NCBI RefSeq assembly: GCF_000016285.1
Contig: NC_011989.1
Span: 3,449,001-3,513,000 of the forward strand
Direction: 5' to 3'
Length of the DNA stretch: 64,000 nucleotides
Source of the DNA: Allorhizobium ampelinum S4
GTDB taxonomy: Bacteria > Pseudomonadota > Alphaproteobacteria > Rhizobiales > Rhizobiaceae
The translations under genes and the position numbers were made by a program. Shown one piece after another: positions 44,140 to 53,623 of the stretch. The notes beneath the pieces are model-generated. The model worked only from the letters and a program-made list of their open reading frames with translations. It did no database searches and was not told where the DNA came from. The number at the start of each line of letters is the position of its first letter. Positions within the stretch are counted from its first letter, which is position 1.

Positions 44140-44224
44140 GGAGGCTGAGTTGCGTCGATTTGATTGATTGCGAGGAAGAGCAAACATGGTTACGAGAACC
44201 TCCGGTAACAATGGATGACTTCGG

Positions 44225-45154
44225 ATGCAAACGAAACCTTTCCGCATCGGCACACGCGGCAGCCCTTTAGCACTGGCCCAGGCCCATGAAACCCGCGAGC
44301 GTCTGGCGACGGCCCACGGCCTTTCGCCTGATATGTTCGAGATCGTCGTCCTCTCGACCACCGGCGACCGCATTACCGACCGGTCTTTGGCGGAAATCGG
44401 CGGCAAGGGCCTGTTCACCCTGGAGCTGGAACAGCAATTGCTGTCCGGCGGGCTGGATTTCGCCGTGCATTCCTCCAAGGACATGCCAACCGCCCTTCCC
44501 GACGGGTTGGAGATTTCCGCCTATCTGCCACGGGAAGACATGCGCGATGCCTTTATTGGCCGCACGGCACCGAAACTGCTGGAGCTTGCCGAGGGCGCGG
44601 TCATCGGCTCGGCCTCGCTCCGGCGTCAAGCGCTGATTCGCAGGCTTCGGCCTGACCTCCAGGTCATTACCTATCGCGGCGCGGTGGAGACCCGGCTTCG
44701 CAAGCTGGCCGCAGGCGAGGTCGATGCCACGCTGCTGGCCGTGGCCGGTCTGAAGCGGCTGGACAAGGAAACCGTGATTACCCAATATCTAGACCTCGAA
44801 AGCTTTCCGCCGGCACCGGCCCAAGGGGCGATCTGCATTGAGGCACGGGTCGATGACCGGCGCATCCAGGATCTTCTGGCTCCGATCAATCATCGCCCGA
44901 CTTTTGACGCGGTTTCCTGTGAGCGTGCCTTTCTGGCCGCGCTCGACGGTTCCTGCCGCACGCCGATTGCCGGCTATGCGATATCGGATGGCGAAATGAT
45001 CCGTCTAACCGGGACGATCCTGACGCCGGACGGGCAGGTCTCGCATTCGGTCGAGGCCGAGGGCCGCTGTGCCGATGGCCTTGCGCTCGGCTGGTCGGCG
45101 GGCGAAAAGGTAAGAGACAAGGCCGGACCCGGCTTTTTCGAGGGATGGACCTGA
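44225..45154 (+). CDS. hemC: Porphobilinogen deaminase (hydroxymethylbilane synthase)
   Basis: Polymerises four porphobilinogen units in heme and corrin synthesis; 309 residues. [12 protein letters not shown] (9-20), catalytic Asp86 in [23 protein letters not shown] with the substrate-binding Arg cluster, and the dipyrromethane-cofactor Cys244 in [11 protein letters not shown]. No strong ribosome site. First gene of hemC-hemD-Mic60-hemY. Confidence 0.97.
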   Translation: MQTKPFRIGTRGSPLALAQAHETRERLATAHGLSPDMFEIVVLSTTGDRITDRSLAEIGGKGLFTLELEQQLLSGGLDFAVHSSKDMPTALPDGLEISAYLPREDMRDAFIGRTAPKLLELAEGAVIGSASLRRQALIRRLRPDLQVITYRGAVETRLRKLAAGEVDATLLAVAGLKRLDKETVITQYLDLESFPPAPAQGAICIEARVDDRRIQDLLAPINHRPTFDAVSCERAFLAALDGSCRTPIAGYAISDGEMIRLTGTILTPDGQVSHSVEAEGRCADGLALGWSAGEKVRDKAGPGFFEGWT

Positions 45155-45158
45155 CACC

Positions 45159-45875
45159 ATGCGCGTTCTGCTGACCCGGACCGAGACCGCAAGCCGCAAA
45201 ACGGCAGACCGTCTCCGCGCCCTGGGTCACGAACCCGTGGTTCTGCCGCTGGCCCACGCCATACACCACGTCGATGATACACTTTCTGCCCTCTCCCAAC
45301 CGCATGCAGCCCTGGCAGTCACCAGCAGCGAGGCGATCAGAAGCCTCGCATCTCATCGCGAGGCGCTTCGGGGCCATTTCGAAACCCCGCTGTTTGCCGT
45401 GGGTAAGGCGAGCGCCAGCACCGCACGAGCGCTTGGTTTTCGCAAGGTTCTGAGCGCCCGAGGCGATGGCGCCGCCTTGGCTGAACAGATTGCCGCCGCC
45501 CCAATCGCCTGGGCAAATCCCCTGCTTTATCTGGCCGGGCAGCCCCGCAAGCAGAGCCTGGAACACGGGCTGCGCCAGTCCTCCATTACCTTTCGCGTTG
45601 TGGACTCCTATACTATGCAGGGACTGACTTATCATGAGGGCGACATCTGTGCCCGGCTCGAGCAAAAGGCGGTGGACGCTGTGCTGCTATATTCAGCCGA
45701 GACCGCCAGACGGTTTTTTGCCCTGCCTCTTTCCGGTAAAGCCGCCGGTCTTTTCGCATCCGCACACATTTTCTGCCTAAGCGCCGACATTGCCGAAAAC
45801 GTGGCAAAACCGTTCAGGAACAGGGTATCCATTGCCCCTCAGCCTCGTGAGGACGATCTGCTTTCTCTCCTGTAA
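45159..45875 (+). CDS. hemD: Uroporphyrinogen-III synthase
   Basis: Cyclises hydroxymethylbilane with D-ring inversion; 238 residues. The family is weakly conserved; visible marks are the N-terminal VLLTRTETASRKTADRLRALGH, ALAVTSSEAIRSL, and LLYLAGQPRKQSLEHGL followed by VDAVLLYSAETARRF, matching the two-domain fold. Position 4 bases after hemC makes the assignment firm. Confidence 0.9.
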   Translation: MRVLLTRTETASRKTADRLRALGHEPVVLPLAHAIHHVDDTLSALSQPHAALAVTSSEAIRSLASHREALRGHFETPLFAVGKASASTARALGFRKVLSARGDGAALAEQIAAAPIAWANPLLYLAGQPRKQSLEHGLRQSSITFRVVDSYTMQGLTYHEGDICARLEQKAVDAVLLYSAETARRFFALPLSGKAAGLFASAHIFCLSADIAENVAKPFRNRVSIAPQPREDDLLSLL

Positions 45876-45969
45876 AACCACAAGGCATGCGGCAAATGCG
45901 GGCAAGCCCCTTTCCTTCCAGACGATCCCTGACTAATTTCATTCCACACCCATTGAAAACGAGGTTGCC

Positions 45970-47355
45970 ATGGTTTCCGGAAAACCCCCACGCCGTTCCA
46001 AAACGACCGAAGAGCCGGTGACCATCGACCTGACGGCAACGCCCGTTCAAGCGCCTGAAATCGGCAAACCGCTGGTGCCGGGTGACAAACCGGAGGAACA
46101 GGCCGTCAGCTCGGATCACACGCAATCGCCCGATCACGAGCAATCGCTGGACAAGGTAGACCAACCCAAGGAAAATCCTGTCGATCCCGTGGCAGAGCCG
46201 GAAAGCGCGCCGATCTCGCAGGCCGAGGACCTGAGGCGGGAGGATATCAACGCCGACGGAGCAAAGGTCTGGCCGGGCAAACCTGAGGACGCCCATTTTG
46301 GCGGTGAGACCTCGGCCTTTTCGCCACCCCCGCCGGACGAGCCGGAACCACCGCTGATGGAAGCATCCGCTGAGGGCGAGGCATCCGCGCCACCCCCACG
46401 CGCCTCCTCTCCCACCATGTCAGGTTTCGTGGCCGCAGGCATTGTTGGCGGATTGATTGCGTTGGTCGGCGCGGGCGCCCTGCAATATGCTGGCGTGATC
46501 CCCTCCACCGGTTCAGCAAAGGACGACAGTGCGGTCAGTAAACAGGTCGCCACCCTTGCCGCCGAGGTCGAGAGCCTCAAGGCAGGCAGCGCCAATGGTG
46601 CAGTCCCAGCAGATCTTTCCGGTCTCGAAAATCGGCTGTCACAGCTGGAAGCAGGCCAGCAGCAAACCGCCGTGGACCCTGCCGCCGTCAGCGAATTGCA
46701 GGCAAAGCTTGCCAGCGCCAACCAGGCAATCGACCAGCTGAAATCGGATCTTGCCGGTCGGGTGGAAAAGCTCACCGAAAACCAGACGGAAGTTTCCGAC
46801 AAGGTGAGCGCCATTGAAACCAAGATCAACAAGCCGCGTGACGACATCGAAGTCGCCCGCGCCATTGCCGCCTCGGCTTTGAAGACCGCCGCTGACCGGG
46901 GCGGGCCGTTCCTGGCCGAGTTGCGCACGCTGGGCAGCATCGCACCGGAAGACACCGCCATTGCCGCTCTGGAGCCTTATGCGACCACGGGTGTCACGTC
47001 CCGTATCGAGCTGCAACGGCAATTCGGACCGGTTGCTGACAAGATTCTCTCGACCATCAACGCTCCAGCGGAAAGCGCCAATATCGGCGAGCGTCTCTGG
47101 GCCAGCGCCATGTCTGTCGTCAAGGTCCGGCCAGTTGGCAATGTCGAAGGTGACAGCGCCTCGGCCATCGTCGCCCGTATTGAAGACAAGATCCGTAATG
47201 GCGACCTGAAGGGTGCGGCAGCCGAATGGGACAGCCTGCCGGAGGCAGGACGCAACGTCTCTGCCGAGTTCAAGAAGGCGCTTGACGCCCGTATTACCGT
47301 TGAAAACCAGGTTTCCGACGCGCTGGCCCGTGCCGTCGCCGGACGGCAAGGATAA
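45970..47355 (+). CDS. Alphaproteobacterial Mic60 (mitofilin-like) membrane protein
   Basis: A 461-residue protein of the Mic60/mitofilin family, the bacterial relative of the MICOS core subunit that shapes mitochondrial cristae. A long Pro/Glu-rich cytoplasmic segment (1-148) is followed by one membrane helix (152-175), a coiled coil in the periplasm (about 188-305), and a C-terminal mitofilin-like domain (about 310-461) with AIAALEPYATTGV and LKGAAAEWDSLPEAGRNVSAEF. Location between hemD and hemY is the characteristic alphaproteobacterial context for Mic60. GAGG is 5 bases before the ATG. Confidence 0.88.
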   Translation: MVSGKPPRRSKTTEEPVTIDLTATPVQAPEIGKPLVPGDKPEEQAVSSDHTQSPDHEQSLDKVDQPKENPVDPVAEPESAPISQAEDLRREDINADGAKVWPGKPEDAHFGGETSAFSPPPPDEPEPPLMEASAEGEASAPPPRASSPTMSGFVAAGIVGGLIALVGAGALQYAGVIPSTGSAKDDSAVSKQVATLAAEVESLKAGSANGAVPADLSGLENRLSQLEAGQQQTAVDPAAVSELQAKLASANQAIDQLKSDLAGRVEKLTENQTEVSDKVSAIETKINKPRDDIEVARAIAASALKTAADRGGPFLAELRTLGSIAPEDTAIAALEPYATTGVTSRIELQRQFGPVADKILSTINAPAESANIGERLWASAMSVVKVRPVGNVEGDSASAIVARIEDKIRNGDLKGAAAEWDSLPEAGRNVSAEFKKALDARITVENQVSDALARAVAGRQG

Positions 47356-47360
47356 GCATC

Positions 47361-48941
47361 ATGATCCGTATCATCGTCTATATCCTGATCGTCCTGGCGC
47401 TTGGCTTCGGTTTTTCCTGGCTTGCTGATCGTCCGGGTGAGTTGCAGATTGTCTGGCAGGGCCAGCTGATCGAAATGAGCCTGACAGCGGCGGCCACCAT
47501 GATCGTTGCCATCGTTGCGGTGGTGATGATCGGCTGGTGGCTGGTGCGCACGCTCTGGACCTCACCGCATTCGATGCGCCGCTATTTCCGCGCCCGCAAG
47601 CGTGACAGAGGCTATCAGGCGATCTCGACCGGCCTGATTGCCGCAGGCGCTGGCAATGCCGCGCTGGCCCGGCGGATGAGCGCCCGCGCCCGTGGCCTGG
47701 TGCGTGCCGATCAGGAACCGCTGATCATGGTGCTGGAGGCGCAGGCCGCCCTGATCGAGGGCAAGCATGACGATGCACGGCGGATCTACGAGCAGATGGT
47801 CGCCGATCCCGAAACCCGTGAGCTTGGCCTGCGCGGTCTCTATGTGGAGGCAACGCGGCTGGGTGCCCACGAGGCTGCGCGGCAATATGCCGAAAAGGCC
47901 GCCGAGGATGCGCCTTATCTACCCTGGGCTGCCAAGGCCGCCTTGGAATATCGCTGCCAGACCAGTGCCTGGAACGAGGCCATTCATCTTCTGGATCAAC
48001 AGCGCGTCGCAGGCGTCCTTGCCCGGGCGGAAGCCGACCGGCTGAAAGCCGTGCTGCTGACCGCAAAAGCCATGGACCAGCTGGACGGCGATCCGGCAGC
48101 GGCCCGCGACAATGCCATGAATGCGCTGAAACTCGCCAAGGATCTCGTCCCGGCCTCCGTAACCGCCGCCCGCGCCCTGCTGCGGGAGGATAATCTGCGC
48201 AAGGCGGGCTCGGTGCTGGAAACCGCCTGGAAGCTTGCTCCCCATCCAGACATCGCAAGCCTGTATGTGCGGGCACGGGGTGGTGACGGCGCGGTTGACC
48301 GCTTGAAGCGGGCCGAGCGGCTGGAACAGGTCAAGCCCAACAATGTCTACTCGCTGCTGGTGGTTGCGGAAATGGCGCTTGAGGCGCGGGACTTCACCAA
48401 GGCACGCGCCAAGGCCGAAGCGGCAGCCCGGATGCAGGCGAGCGAACGGGTTTTCCTGCTGCTGGCCGATATCGAGGATGCCGAAACCGGCGACCAGGCC
48501 CGCATCCGCTACTGGATGGCGCAGGCTCTCAAAGCCCCCCGCGATCCCTCCTGGGTGGCCGATGGCCAGGTCTCGGAAAAATGGCTGCCCTATTCGCCCG
48601 TCAGCGGCAGGCTCGACGCCTTCGAATGGAAGATCCCCTACGCCCAGCTCTCTGGACCGGTCGAAGACGGCACAGTGATCAGCGGTGCTGCCGCCTTGGC
48701 CGAATTGCCGCCGCTTGGACAGGGCGAAAAACCCGCATCCTCCATTCCGGCACGCAAGATCGACACGCTGCCGGAACAACCTGAGGCCTTGGCTCCCTCA
48801 TCCAGCCAGCCGACCGCATCGCCAAAGCCTACGCCGAAAAGCCACGAACCGGAGCCGTTCTTCGGCGGCGCACCGGACGACCCGGGCGTGCGCGACGCCA
48901 GCCGCAGTTCGGACGAGAAAACCCGGCTCAATCTGTTTTAA
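47361..48941 (+). CDS. hemY: HemY-like TPR membrane protein
   Basis: A 526-residue inner-membrane protein of the HemY N-terminal/TPR family (not the protoporphyrinogen oxidase also called HemY). Two membrane helices at about 2-20 and 40-64, then helical repeats (about 85-400) such as DARRIYEQMVADPETRELGLRG and ARQYAEKAAEDAPYLPWA. The tail from about 440 is Pro/Ser-rich and probably disordered. AAGGA is 8 bases before the ATG, 5 bases after Mic60. It is thought to support a late step of heme synthesis. Confidence 0.9.
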   Translation: MIRIIVYILIVLALGFGFSWLADRPGELQIVWQGQLIEMSLTAAATMIVAIVAVVMIGWWLVRTLWTSPHSMRRYFRARKRDRGYQAISTGLIAAGAGNAALARRMSARARGLVRADQEPLIMVLEAQAALIEGKHDDARRIYEQMVADPETRELGLRGLYVEATRLGAHEAARQYAEKAAEDAPYLPWAAKAALEYRCQTSAWNEAIHLLDQQRVAGVLARAEADRLKAVLLTAKAMDQLDGDPAAARDNAMNALKLAKDLVPASVTAARALLREDNLRKAGSVLETAWKLAPHPDIASLYVRARGGDGAVDRLKRAERLEQVKPNNVYSLLVVAEMALEARDFTKARAKAEAAARMQASERVFLLLADIEDAETGDQARIRYWMAQALKAPRDPSWVADGQVSEKWLPYSPVSGRLDAFEWKIPYAQLSGPVEDGTVISGAAALAELPPLGQGEKPASSIPARKIDTLPEQPEALAPSSSQPTASPKPTPKSHEPEPFFGGAPDDPGVRDASRSSDEKTRLNLF

Positions 48942-48950
48942 GGACCATTC

Positions 48951-49460
48951 ATGCTGGAGCGCCTCAATACTTTTTTCCAAAGCTTTATCGCTGGCGAACA
49001 GGACAATGAATTCGACGGCAACGACACGAGGGTGCTGATCGTCGCCCTGTGTTTCCAGGTGATGGAAGCTGACGGAACCATTAGCGCCGCCGAACGGAAG
49101 AGCCTGAAAAAGAGCATCAAGGACCATTACGATCTGGATCGCAGCAAAATCGACGCCTTGCTGGAGGCTGGCCAGCAGGCGGAAAGCGAAGCGGTGGACT
49201 ATTACCGCTTCACCTCTGAATTGAAGCGCCGTCTTGATGAAAACCAGAGGCTGGAACTGGTCAGCGTGCTCTGGGACATCGTGTATGCCGATGGCATGCG
49301 CAACGAGATGGAAGATCACATCCTCTGGCGGGTCGCCGACCTGCTTGGCGTCTCGGACCGGGATCGGATTCTCGCCAGACAAAAGGCGGCGGAGCGGGCC
49401 GGACAAAATACGGATGGCCAGGCCGGAGATGAAGCAGTCGCCGGAGATGCGGATGCTTGA
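48951..49460 (+). CDS. TerB-family protein
   Basis: A 169-residue helical protein with a TerB-like domain (about 20-140), the fold found in tellurite-resistance TerB and DnaJ-like proteins. Typical acidic helix ends are seen: VMEADGTISAAERKSLKKSI, where the Asp and Glu residues can bind metal, and the paired VLWDIVYADGMRNEMEDHIL. The tail (about 145-169) is polar and likely disordered. There are no other tellurite genes here. Starts 9 bases after hemY with AAGGA upstream, so part of the hem transcript. Confidence 0.85.
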   Translation: MLERLNTFFQSFIAGEQDNEFDGNDTRVLIVALCFQVMEADGTISAAERKSLKKSIKDHYDLDRSKIDALLEAGQQAESEAVDYYRFTSELKRRLDENQRLELVSVLWDIVYADGMRNEMEDHILWRVADLLGVSDRDRILARQKAAERAGQNTDGQAGDEAVAGDADA

Positions 49461-50217
49461 TGATCCGACACGAATACGGCCTGCGCACCGCCCTGTCCTG
49501 GTCGTCCTGCATCAGGAGCGATCAAGCGCCGGTCGTGTCGGCCAATTGCTGGTGGAAAAAGGCTTCCCCCTCGACATCCGTCGCCCGGCCCTTGGCGATC
49601 CCCTGCCCGACACGCTGAGCGGTCACAGCGGTGCCGTTGTGTTTGGCGGGCCGATGAGTGCCAATGATCCCGATCGTTTCGTGCATGACGAGATCGACTG
49701 GCTATCCGTGCCGCTCAAGGAGAATCGGCCCTATCTCGGCATTTGTCTCGGTGCGCAAATGCTGGCCCGGCATCTGGGCGCCAAGGTCAGGGGTCATGAC
49801 CGGGAACTGGTCGAGATCGGCTGGTATCCGATCCAGCCAACCACCCATGGCCGCTTGCTGATGAAATGGCCGAAAATGGTCTATCATTTTCACCGCGAAG
49901 GGTTCGACCTGCCGCATGGCGCAACGCTGCTGGCCACCGGCGATATCTACCCCAATCAGGCGATCCGCTACGGCGAAAAGGCCTTCGGCATCCAATTTCA
50001 CGCAGAACTGACCCGTGCGATGATGCAGCGCTGGGTGGTGCATGGTGCCTCACGCTTTTCCATGCCCAATGCCCAGGCTGGCCGCGACCATCTGGAAGGA
50101 CGCATGCTGTTCGATGCCCCGCTCAAAGCCTGGCTATCGGATTTTCTCGATCTGGTCTTTGCCGAGGAACACCAGGCTGCCAACCTGCGTCAAAACACCG
50201 ATAAACAGCCAGCCTGA
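49453..50217 (+). CDS. Class I glutamine amidotransferase-like protein
   Basis: A 254-residue protein of the GuaA-type amidotransferase group without a synthetase domain. The triad is complete: nucleophile Cys98 in YLGICLGAQ, His183 and Glu185 in GIQFHAELT, with oxyanion segment VVFGGPMSAND. Such stand-alone enzymes hydrolyse gamma-glutamyl amides; the acceptor or substrate is unknown. The chosen ATG at 49453 has GGAG 6 bases upstream and overlaps terB by 8 bases; ATGs at 49429 and 49447 are alternatives. Confidence 0.88.
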   Translation: MLDDPTRIRPAHRPVLVVLHQERSSAGRVGQLLVEKGFPLDIRRPALGDPLPDTLSGHSGAVVFGGPMSANDPDRFVHDEIDWLSVPLKENRPYLGICLGAQMLARHLGAKVRGHDRELVEIGWYPIQPTTHGRLLMKWPKMVYHFHREGFDLPHGATLLATGDIYPNQAIRYGEKAFGIQFHAELTRAMMQRWVVHGASRFSMPNAQAGRDHLEGRMLFDAPLKAWLSDFLDLVFAEEHQAANLRQNTDKQPA

Positions 50218-50223
50218 TCGCAA

Positions 50224-51453
50224 TCAGGTCTTGTCCGGGGCTTCCAGCGTGTCGATGGTGCGCAGTTTCGGAAAGGTCAGCGCCCAGATGATCGAGACGG
50301 CCAGCGTTCCGACGCCGCCGATAACCACCGGTCCGATCAGATGCGCCATGGTCCCGGCCCGGAACTCCCCCAGCTCGTTGGAGGCACCGATGAACACCGA
50401 ATTGACGGCATTGACCCGGCCACGCACCTGATCCGGCGTCCAAAGCGCCAGCAGCGTTTCGCGCACATAGACCGAGATCATGTCGCCCGCACCAAGCACA
50501 GCGAGGGCGATGGCTGAAATCCACCAGACTTTGGAAACACCGAAAACAATCGTTGCAATGCCGAAAATTGCCACCCCGACGAACATCAGCAGTCCAGCCT
50601 TGTGGCGAATAGGAAAGGTCGCAAGGAAAGTTGCCATCAAGATCCCACCGATACCGGGAGCAGAGCGCAAAATTCCAAGCCCGAGAGGTCCCATGGTCAG
50701 GATGTCAGATGCATAGATCGGCATCAGCGCCAGCGCACCGCCCAACAGGACTGCGAAAAGATCCAGTGAAATTGCCCCCAAAACCACTTTCTCATGGCGG
50801 ATGAACTTAAATCCAGCCAGCAGATACGTCAGGGTCTTTGGCTCATTGGATGTTTTTTTCGCAGACTTTGGCACCAATATAATAAACACCAGACCTGCTG
50901 CCATGAACGCAAGTGACACGCCATAAGCAACATTCGCCCCAAACCCATAAAGCAAACCGCCTGCGACCGGCCCCAGGATGGACGCTATCTGCCAGGAAGA
51001 TGCATTCCAAGCAAAGGAATTGGCGAGGTCCTTTTCAGGCACCATATTGGCCGCCAGGGATTGCACTGCGGGGCCCATAAAAGCCCGCTCAATGCCAAAA
51101 ATCGTCATAATGATCAAAACGGGAAGGGGCGCAAAAGCGCTGTTGATCGTCATAACCAACAACAGGGCGACACAGGCCGCGCTCACACCCAAACAAATTG
51201 CGACGATCATCCGTCGATTGAAATGGTCCGCGACCGTCCCCGTCACAAGCACCAGCAATAGCGCTGGAAGAAACTGCACCAGCCCGATCAGCCCGAGATA
51301 GAGCGCATTGCCAGTGACCTCATACATCTGCCAACCCACCGCCACGCTGACGATCTGCATGGCAAAAGCGGCCAGGAAGCGTGCGAAGAAGAATTTCGTA
51401 TAGGCGGAATGGCGAAAGGCGGCGAAACGATCTTCGGACTGGGAAATGGACAT
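50224..51453 (-). CDS. MFS transporter, DHA3/EntS-like
   Basis: A 409-residue membrane carrier with 12 predicted helices and the MFS_3 (EntS-like) pattern: FFFARFLAAFAMQIVSVAVGWQMYE in helix 1, the motif A-like loop GTVADHFNRR between helices 2 and 3, ERAFMGPAVQSLAANMV in helix 4, and the C-terminal repeat loop LWTPDQVRGRVNAVNSVFIG. Members export siderophores, drugs or other small molecules; the substrate is not evident. Convergent with the amidotransferase gene (6-base gap), monocistronic. Confidence 0.9.
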   Translation of the reverse strand: MSISQSEDRFAAFRHSAYTKFFFARFLAAFAMQIVSVAVGWQMYEVTGNALYLGLIGLVQFLPALLLVLVTGTVADHFNRRMIVAICLGVSAACVALLLVMTINSAFAPLPVLIIMTIFGIERAFMGPAVQSLAANMVPEKDLANSFAWNASSWQIASILGPVAGGLLYGFGANVAYGVSLAFMAAGLVFIILVPKSAKKTSNEPKTLTYLLAGFKFIRHEKVVLGAISLDLFAVLLGGALALMPIYASDILTMGPLGLGILRSAPGIGGILMATFLATFPIRHKAGLLMFVGVAIFGIATIVFGVSKVWWISAIALAVLGAGDMISVYVRETLLALWTPDQVRGRVNAVNSVFIGASNELGEFRAGTMAHLIGPVVIGGVGTLAVSIIWALTFPKLRTIDTLEAPDKT

Positions 51454-51593
51454 CAGCTATTTTCCTGGCCGGATGGGTCCGGCATTCTCTGCGCAACTTG
51501 CGTTAAACATGAATGGCGATAGCTGGCAAGGCGACACTTGCCCGTTTCGGCCTCAATGTCTACATGTCTGTCAACTGACAAATGGAGACAGAC

Positions 51594-51884
51594 ATGCTTG
51601 CCCTGCTGCAGACGATTGATCTCGCCCTCAATCTTTATACCTGGATCCTGATCGCCAGCGCGATTTTTTCCTGGCTCTACGCTTTCAACGTGATCAATTC
51701 CAGCAACCGATTCGTCAACCAGATCGGCCTGTTTCTGTTCAACGTCACGGAACCGGCGCTACGCCCCATCCGCCGTATCATGCCCAATCTTGGCGGCATC
51801 GACATTTCGCCGATCATCCTGCTGCTGATCATCTTCTTCATCCGCTCACTGATGTGGAACACGATTGCCCCCATGCTGCTGTGA
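51594..51884 (+). CDS. YggT-family membrane protein
   Basis: A 96-residue protein with two YggT membrane segments (about 7-28 and 62-92) and the family signature [30 protein letters not shown] centre, here at about 51-75. Members are implicated in osmotic tolerance and, in other bacteria, membrane or division processes. GGAG is 6 bases before the ATG at 51594; an ATG 12 bases upstream lacks this. Overlaps the next gene by 4 bases. Confidence 0.92.
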   Translation: MLALLQTIDLALNLYTWILIASAIFSWLYAFNVINSSNRFVNQIGLFLFNVTEPALRPIRRIMPNLGGIDISPIILLLIIFFIRSLMWNTIAPMLL

Positions 51885-52195
51885 GCCATTGCTATCGGCG
51901 TTTCGATGATCACATTCGCCTTGCCGTCCGGCTGACGCCGAATGGCGGACGTGACGGCATTGATGGCGTAGACGTCAATGCGAATGGCGAAGCCCACTTG
52001 AAAGTGCGGGTCAGCGACGTGCCGGAAAAGGGGCGTGCCAACAAGGCATTGATCGCCCTTCTGGCCAAGCGCCTCGGCGTGGCTAAATCCGCCGTCAGCC
52101 TGATATCAGGAGATGCCGCCAGACAAAAAATCCTCCGGATCGATGGCGACCCGGAGGATTTGATTGGTAGGCTGGAAACGATCACTGCCGAATGA
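51881..52195 (+). CDS. DUF167 (YggU-like) protein
   Basis: A 104-residue soluble protein of the DUF167/YggU family, function unknown. Signatures: [41 protein letters not shown] (about 38-63) and the [15 protein letters not shown] end. It starts with GTG at 51881 inside the YggT stop (GTGA), so translation is coupled; YggT and DUF167 genes are paired in many proteobacteria. It converges on ppa with 6 bases between stops. Confidence 0.92.
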   Translation: MSHCYRRFDDHIRLAVRLTPNGGRDGIDGVDVNANGEAHLKVRVSDVPEKGRANKALIALLAKRLGVAKSAVSLISGDAARQKILRIDGDPEDLIGRLETITAE

Positions 52196-52201
52196 GGCAA
52201 A

Positions 52202-52735
52202 TCACGCTTCTTTCTTGGCGCGCTCAATCGATTCGACAATCAGCTTCTTGGCCACATTGACATCGCCCCAATCGCCGATCTTCACCCATTTGCCGGGCTC
52301 CAGATCCTTGTAATGCTCGAAGAAGTGCTTGATCTGAGCCAGCGTGATTTCCGGCAGGTCGGTATAATTCTGCACCTTGTCATAACGACGGGTCAGCTTG
52401 GGAACCGGAACGGCCAGGATCTTTTCGTCCATGCCGCCATCATCTTCCATCATCATCACGCCGATTGGGCGGACATTGATGACGCAGCCGGGCACCAGCG
52501 GACGGGTATTGCAGATCAACACGTCCAGCGGGTCGCCATCCAGGCACAGCGTATGCGGCACGAAACCGTAATTGCCCGGATAATGCATCGGCGTATAGAG
52601 AAAGCGGTCAACAATCAGCGTACCGGCTTCCTTGTCCATCTCATACTTGATCGGCTGGCCACCGACCGGCACCTCAACGATGACGTTGATATCTTCCGGC
52701 GGATTCTTGCCGATCGCAATCGCATCAATACGCAT
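52202..52735 (-). CDS. ppa: Inorganic pyrophosphatase (family I)
   Basis: Hydrolyses pyrophosphate to two phosphates, drawing biosynthetic reactions forward; 177 residues. Family I signatures: [27 protein letters not shown], the metal-binding DGDPLDVLI loop, and the [14 protein letters not shown] segment with further catalytic Asp. The ATG at 52735 has GGGG 6 bases upstream; a longer upstream frame of 4 residues is not preferred. Confidence 0.97.
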   Translation of the reverse strand: MRIDAIAIGKNPPEDINVIVEVPVGGQPIKYEMDKEAGTLIVDRFLYTPMHYPGNYGFVPHTLCLDGDPLDVLICNTRPLVPGCVINVRPIGVMMMEDDGGMDEKILAVPVPKLTRRYDKVQNYTDLPEITLAQIKHFFEHYKDLEPGKWVKIGDWGDVNVAKKLIVESIERAKKEA

Positions 52736-52869
52736 GTCTAACCCCATGGGATGGTTGAAATCCCGGGTGTCGTAAAGGGTTTCTTAAACCAAAGCAACCA
52801 TTTGCGACAGGCGGCCCCAATAAAGGACGCAATCAAGGTAAACATTGCGGGCCTGCGCACCAGAGCCGA

Positions 52870-53376
52870 TCAGGCCCAGACAAAGCCTAGCTTTTTCAAA
52901 CTGACAGCGTCGAAATCCTCCATGCCCTCCACGCTGTCCGTGCCGCCATTCGAGCGGAAGAAATTGACGGCGCCCGCACAGTCCTCCAGGCACCAGACCA
53001 CCAGTCCCCGGCAACCAAGTGATTTGAGCAGGCGGCGGCATTCGGTAAACAGCGTGAAACCCAGGCCAACGCCCTGGTATGCCGGCCGCATATAGATCTC
53101 GTAGATCTCGCCATCATAAGGAAGGCCCCTGGCCCGGTTGAGGCCGAGCGTCGCATATCCGGCAATCACCCCGCCGATATCCACCACCAGCACTGTCGCC
53201 GGTCCATTGGTGGCCTTGCGCCACCATGTCTCGCCACGGCGTTCCATCATCCGGATCAAAGCCTGATGCGGGATAAGACCGCTATAGGTGGACTGCCAGG
53301 CTTCCCGATGCGCCTCGGAAAGCGCTCTCCCATCATCCGGCGCAGCCGGACGTACATCAATCGATAACGTCTTCAT
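52870..53376 (-). CDS. GNAT-family N-acetyltransferase
   Basis: A 168-residue GCN5-related acetyltransferase. N-terminal VRPAAPDDGRALSEAHREAWQSTY, core strand and motif A EIYMRPAYQGVGLGFTLFTEC with the acetyl-CoA loop (Q/R-x-x-G-x-G/A pattern), and C-terminal AVNFFRSNGG. The substrate is unknown. It lies between ppa and typA on the same strand but separated from each by more than 130 bases. Confidence 0.88.
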   Translation of the reverse strand: MKTLSIDVRPAAPDDGRALSEAHREAWQSTYSGLIPHQALIRMMERRGETWWRKATNGPATVLVVDIGGVIAGYATLGLNRARGLPYDGEIYEIYMRPAYQGVGLGFTLFTECRRLLKSLGCRGLVVWCLEDCAGAVNFFRSNGGTDSVEGMEDFDAVSLKKLGFVWA

Positions 53377-53558
53377 AACGTCACTCTCATCCGACTGGGG
53401 TAATGACAATCAGTGCGGGATCATTCCCGCTGGCAAGTCCGCCCCCTCCTCGTGCTTGCCCCACAACCACGGCTCAGATTAACGCTTTCTTAAACAATCA
53501 AGCAAGAGTGGTCCTTGCAAAATTCCAATGATCAAAATCATCTTGAAGGTCTATGCAC

Positions 53559-53585
53559 AAAAAAACCCCGGCCAACAGGCCGGGG
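53559..53585 (-). terminator. Rho-independent terminator of typA
   Basis: A perfect 8-bp stem CCCCGGCC/GGCCGGGG (53566-53573 with 53578-53585) with a 4-base loop, followed on the minus strand by seven T residues, 38 bases after the typA stop. Confidence 0.92.
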
Positions 53586-53623
53586 TTGATGATCTCTCAG
53601 AAATGAAAGAGCAGAAGTGGCAA

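Noticed and set aside
44140..44484. N-terminal extension of tsaD by more than 100 codons
   Set aside because: The extension overlaps the divergent hemC start region and has no family similarity; the conserved TsaD N-terminus begins at 44139.
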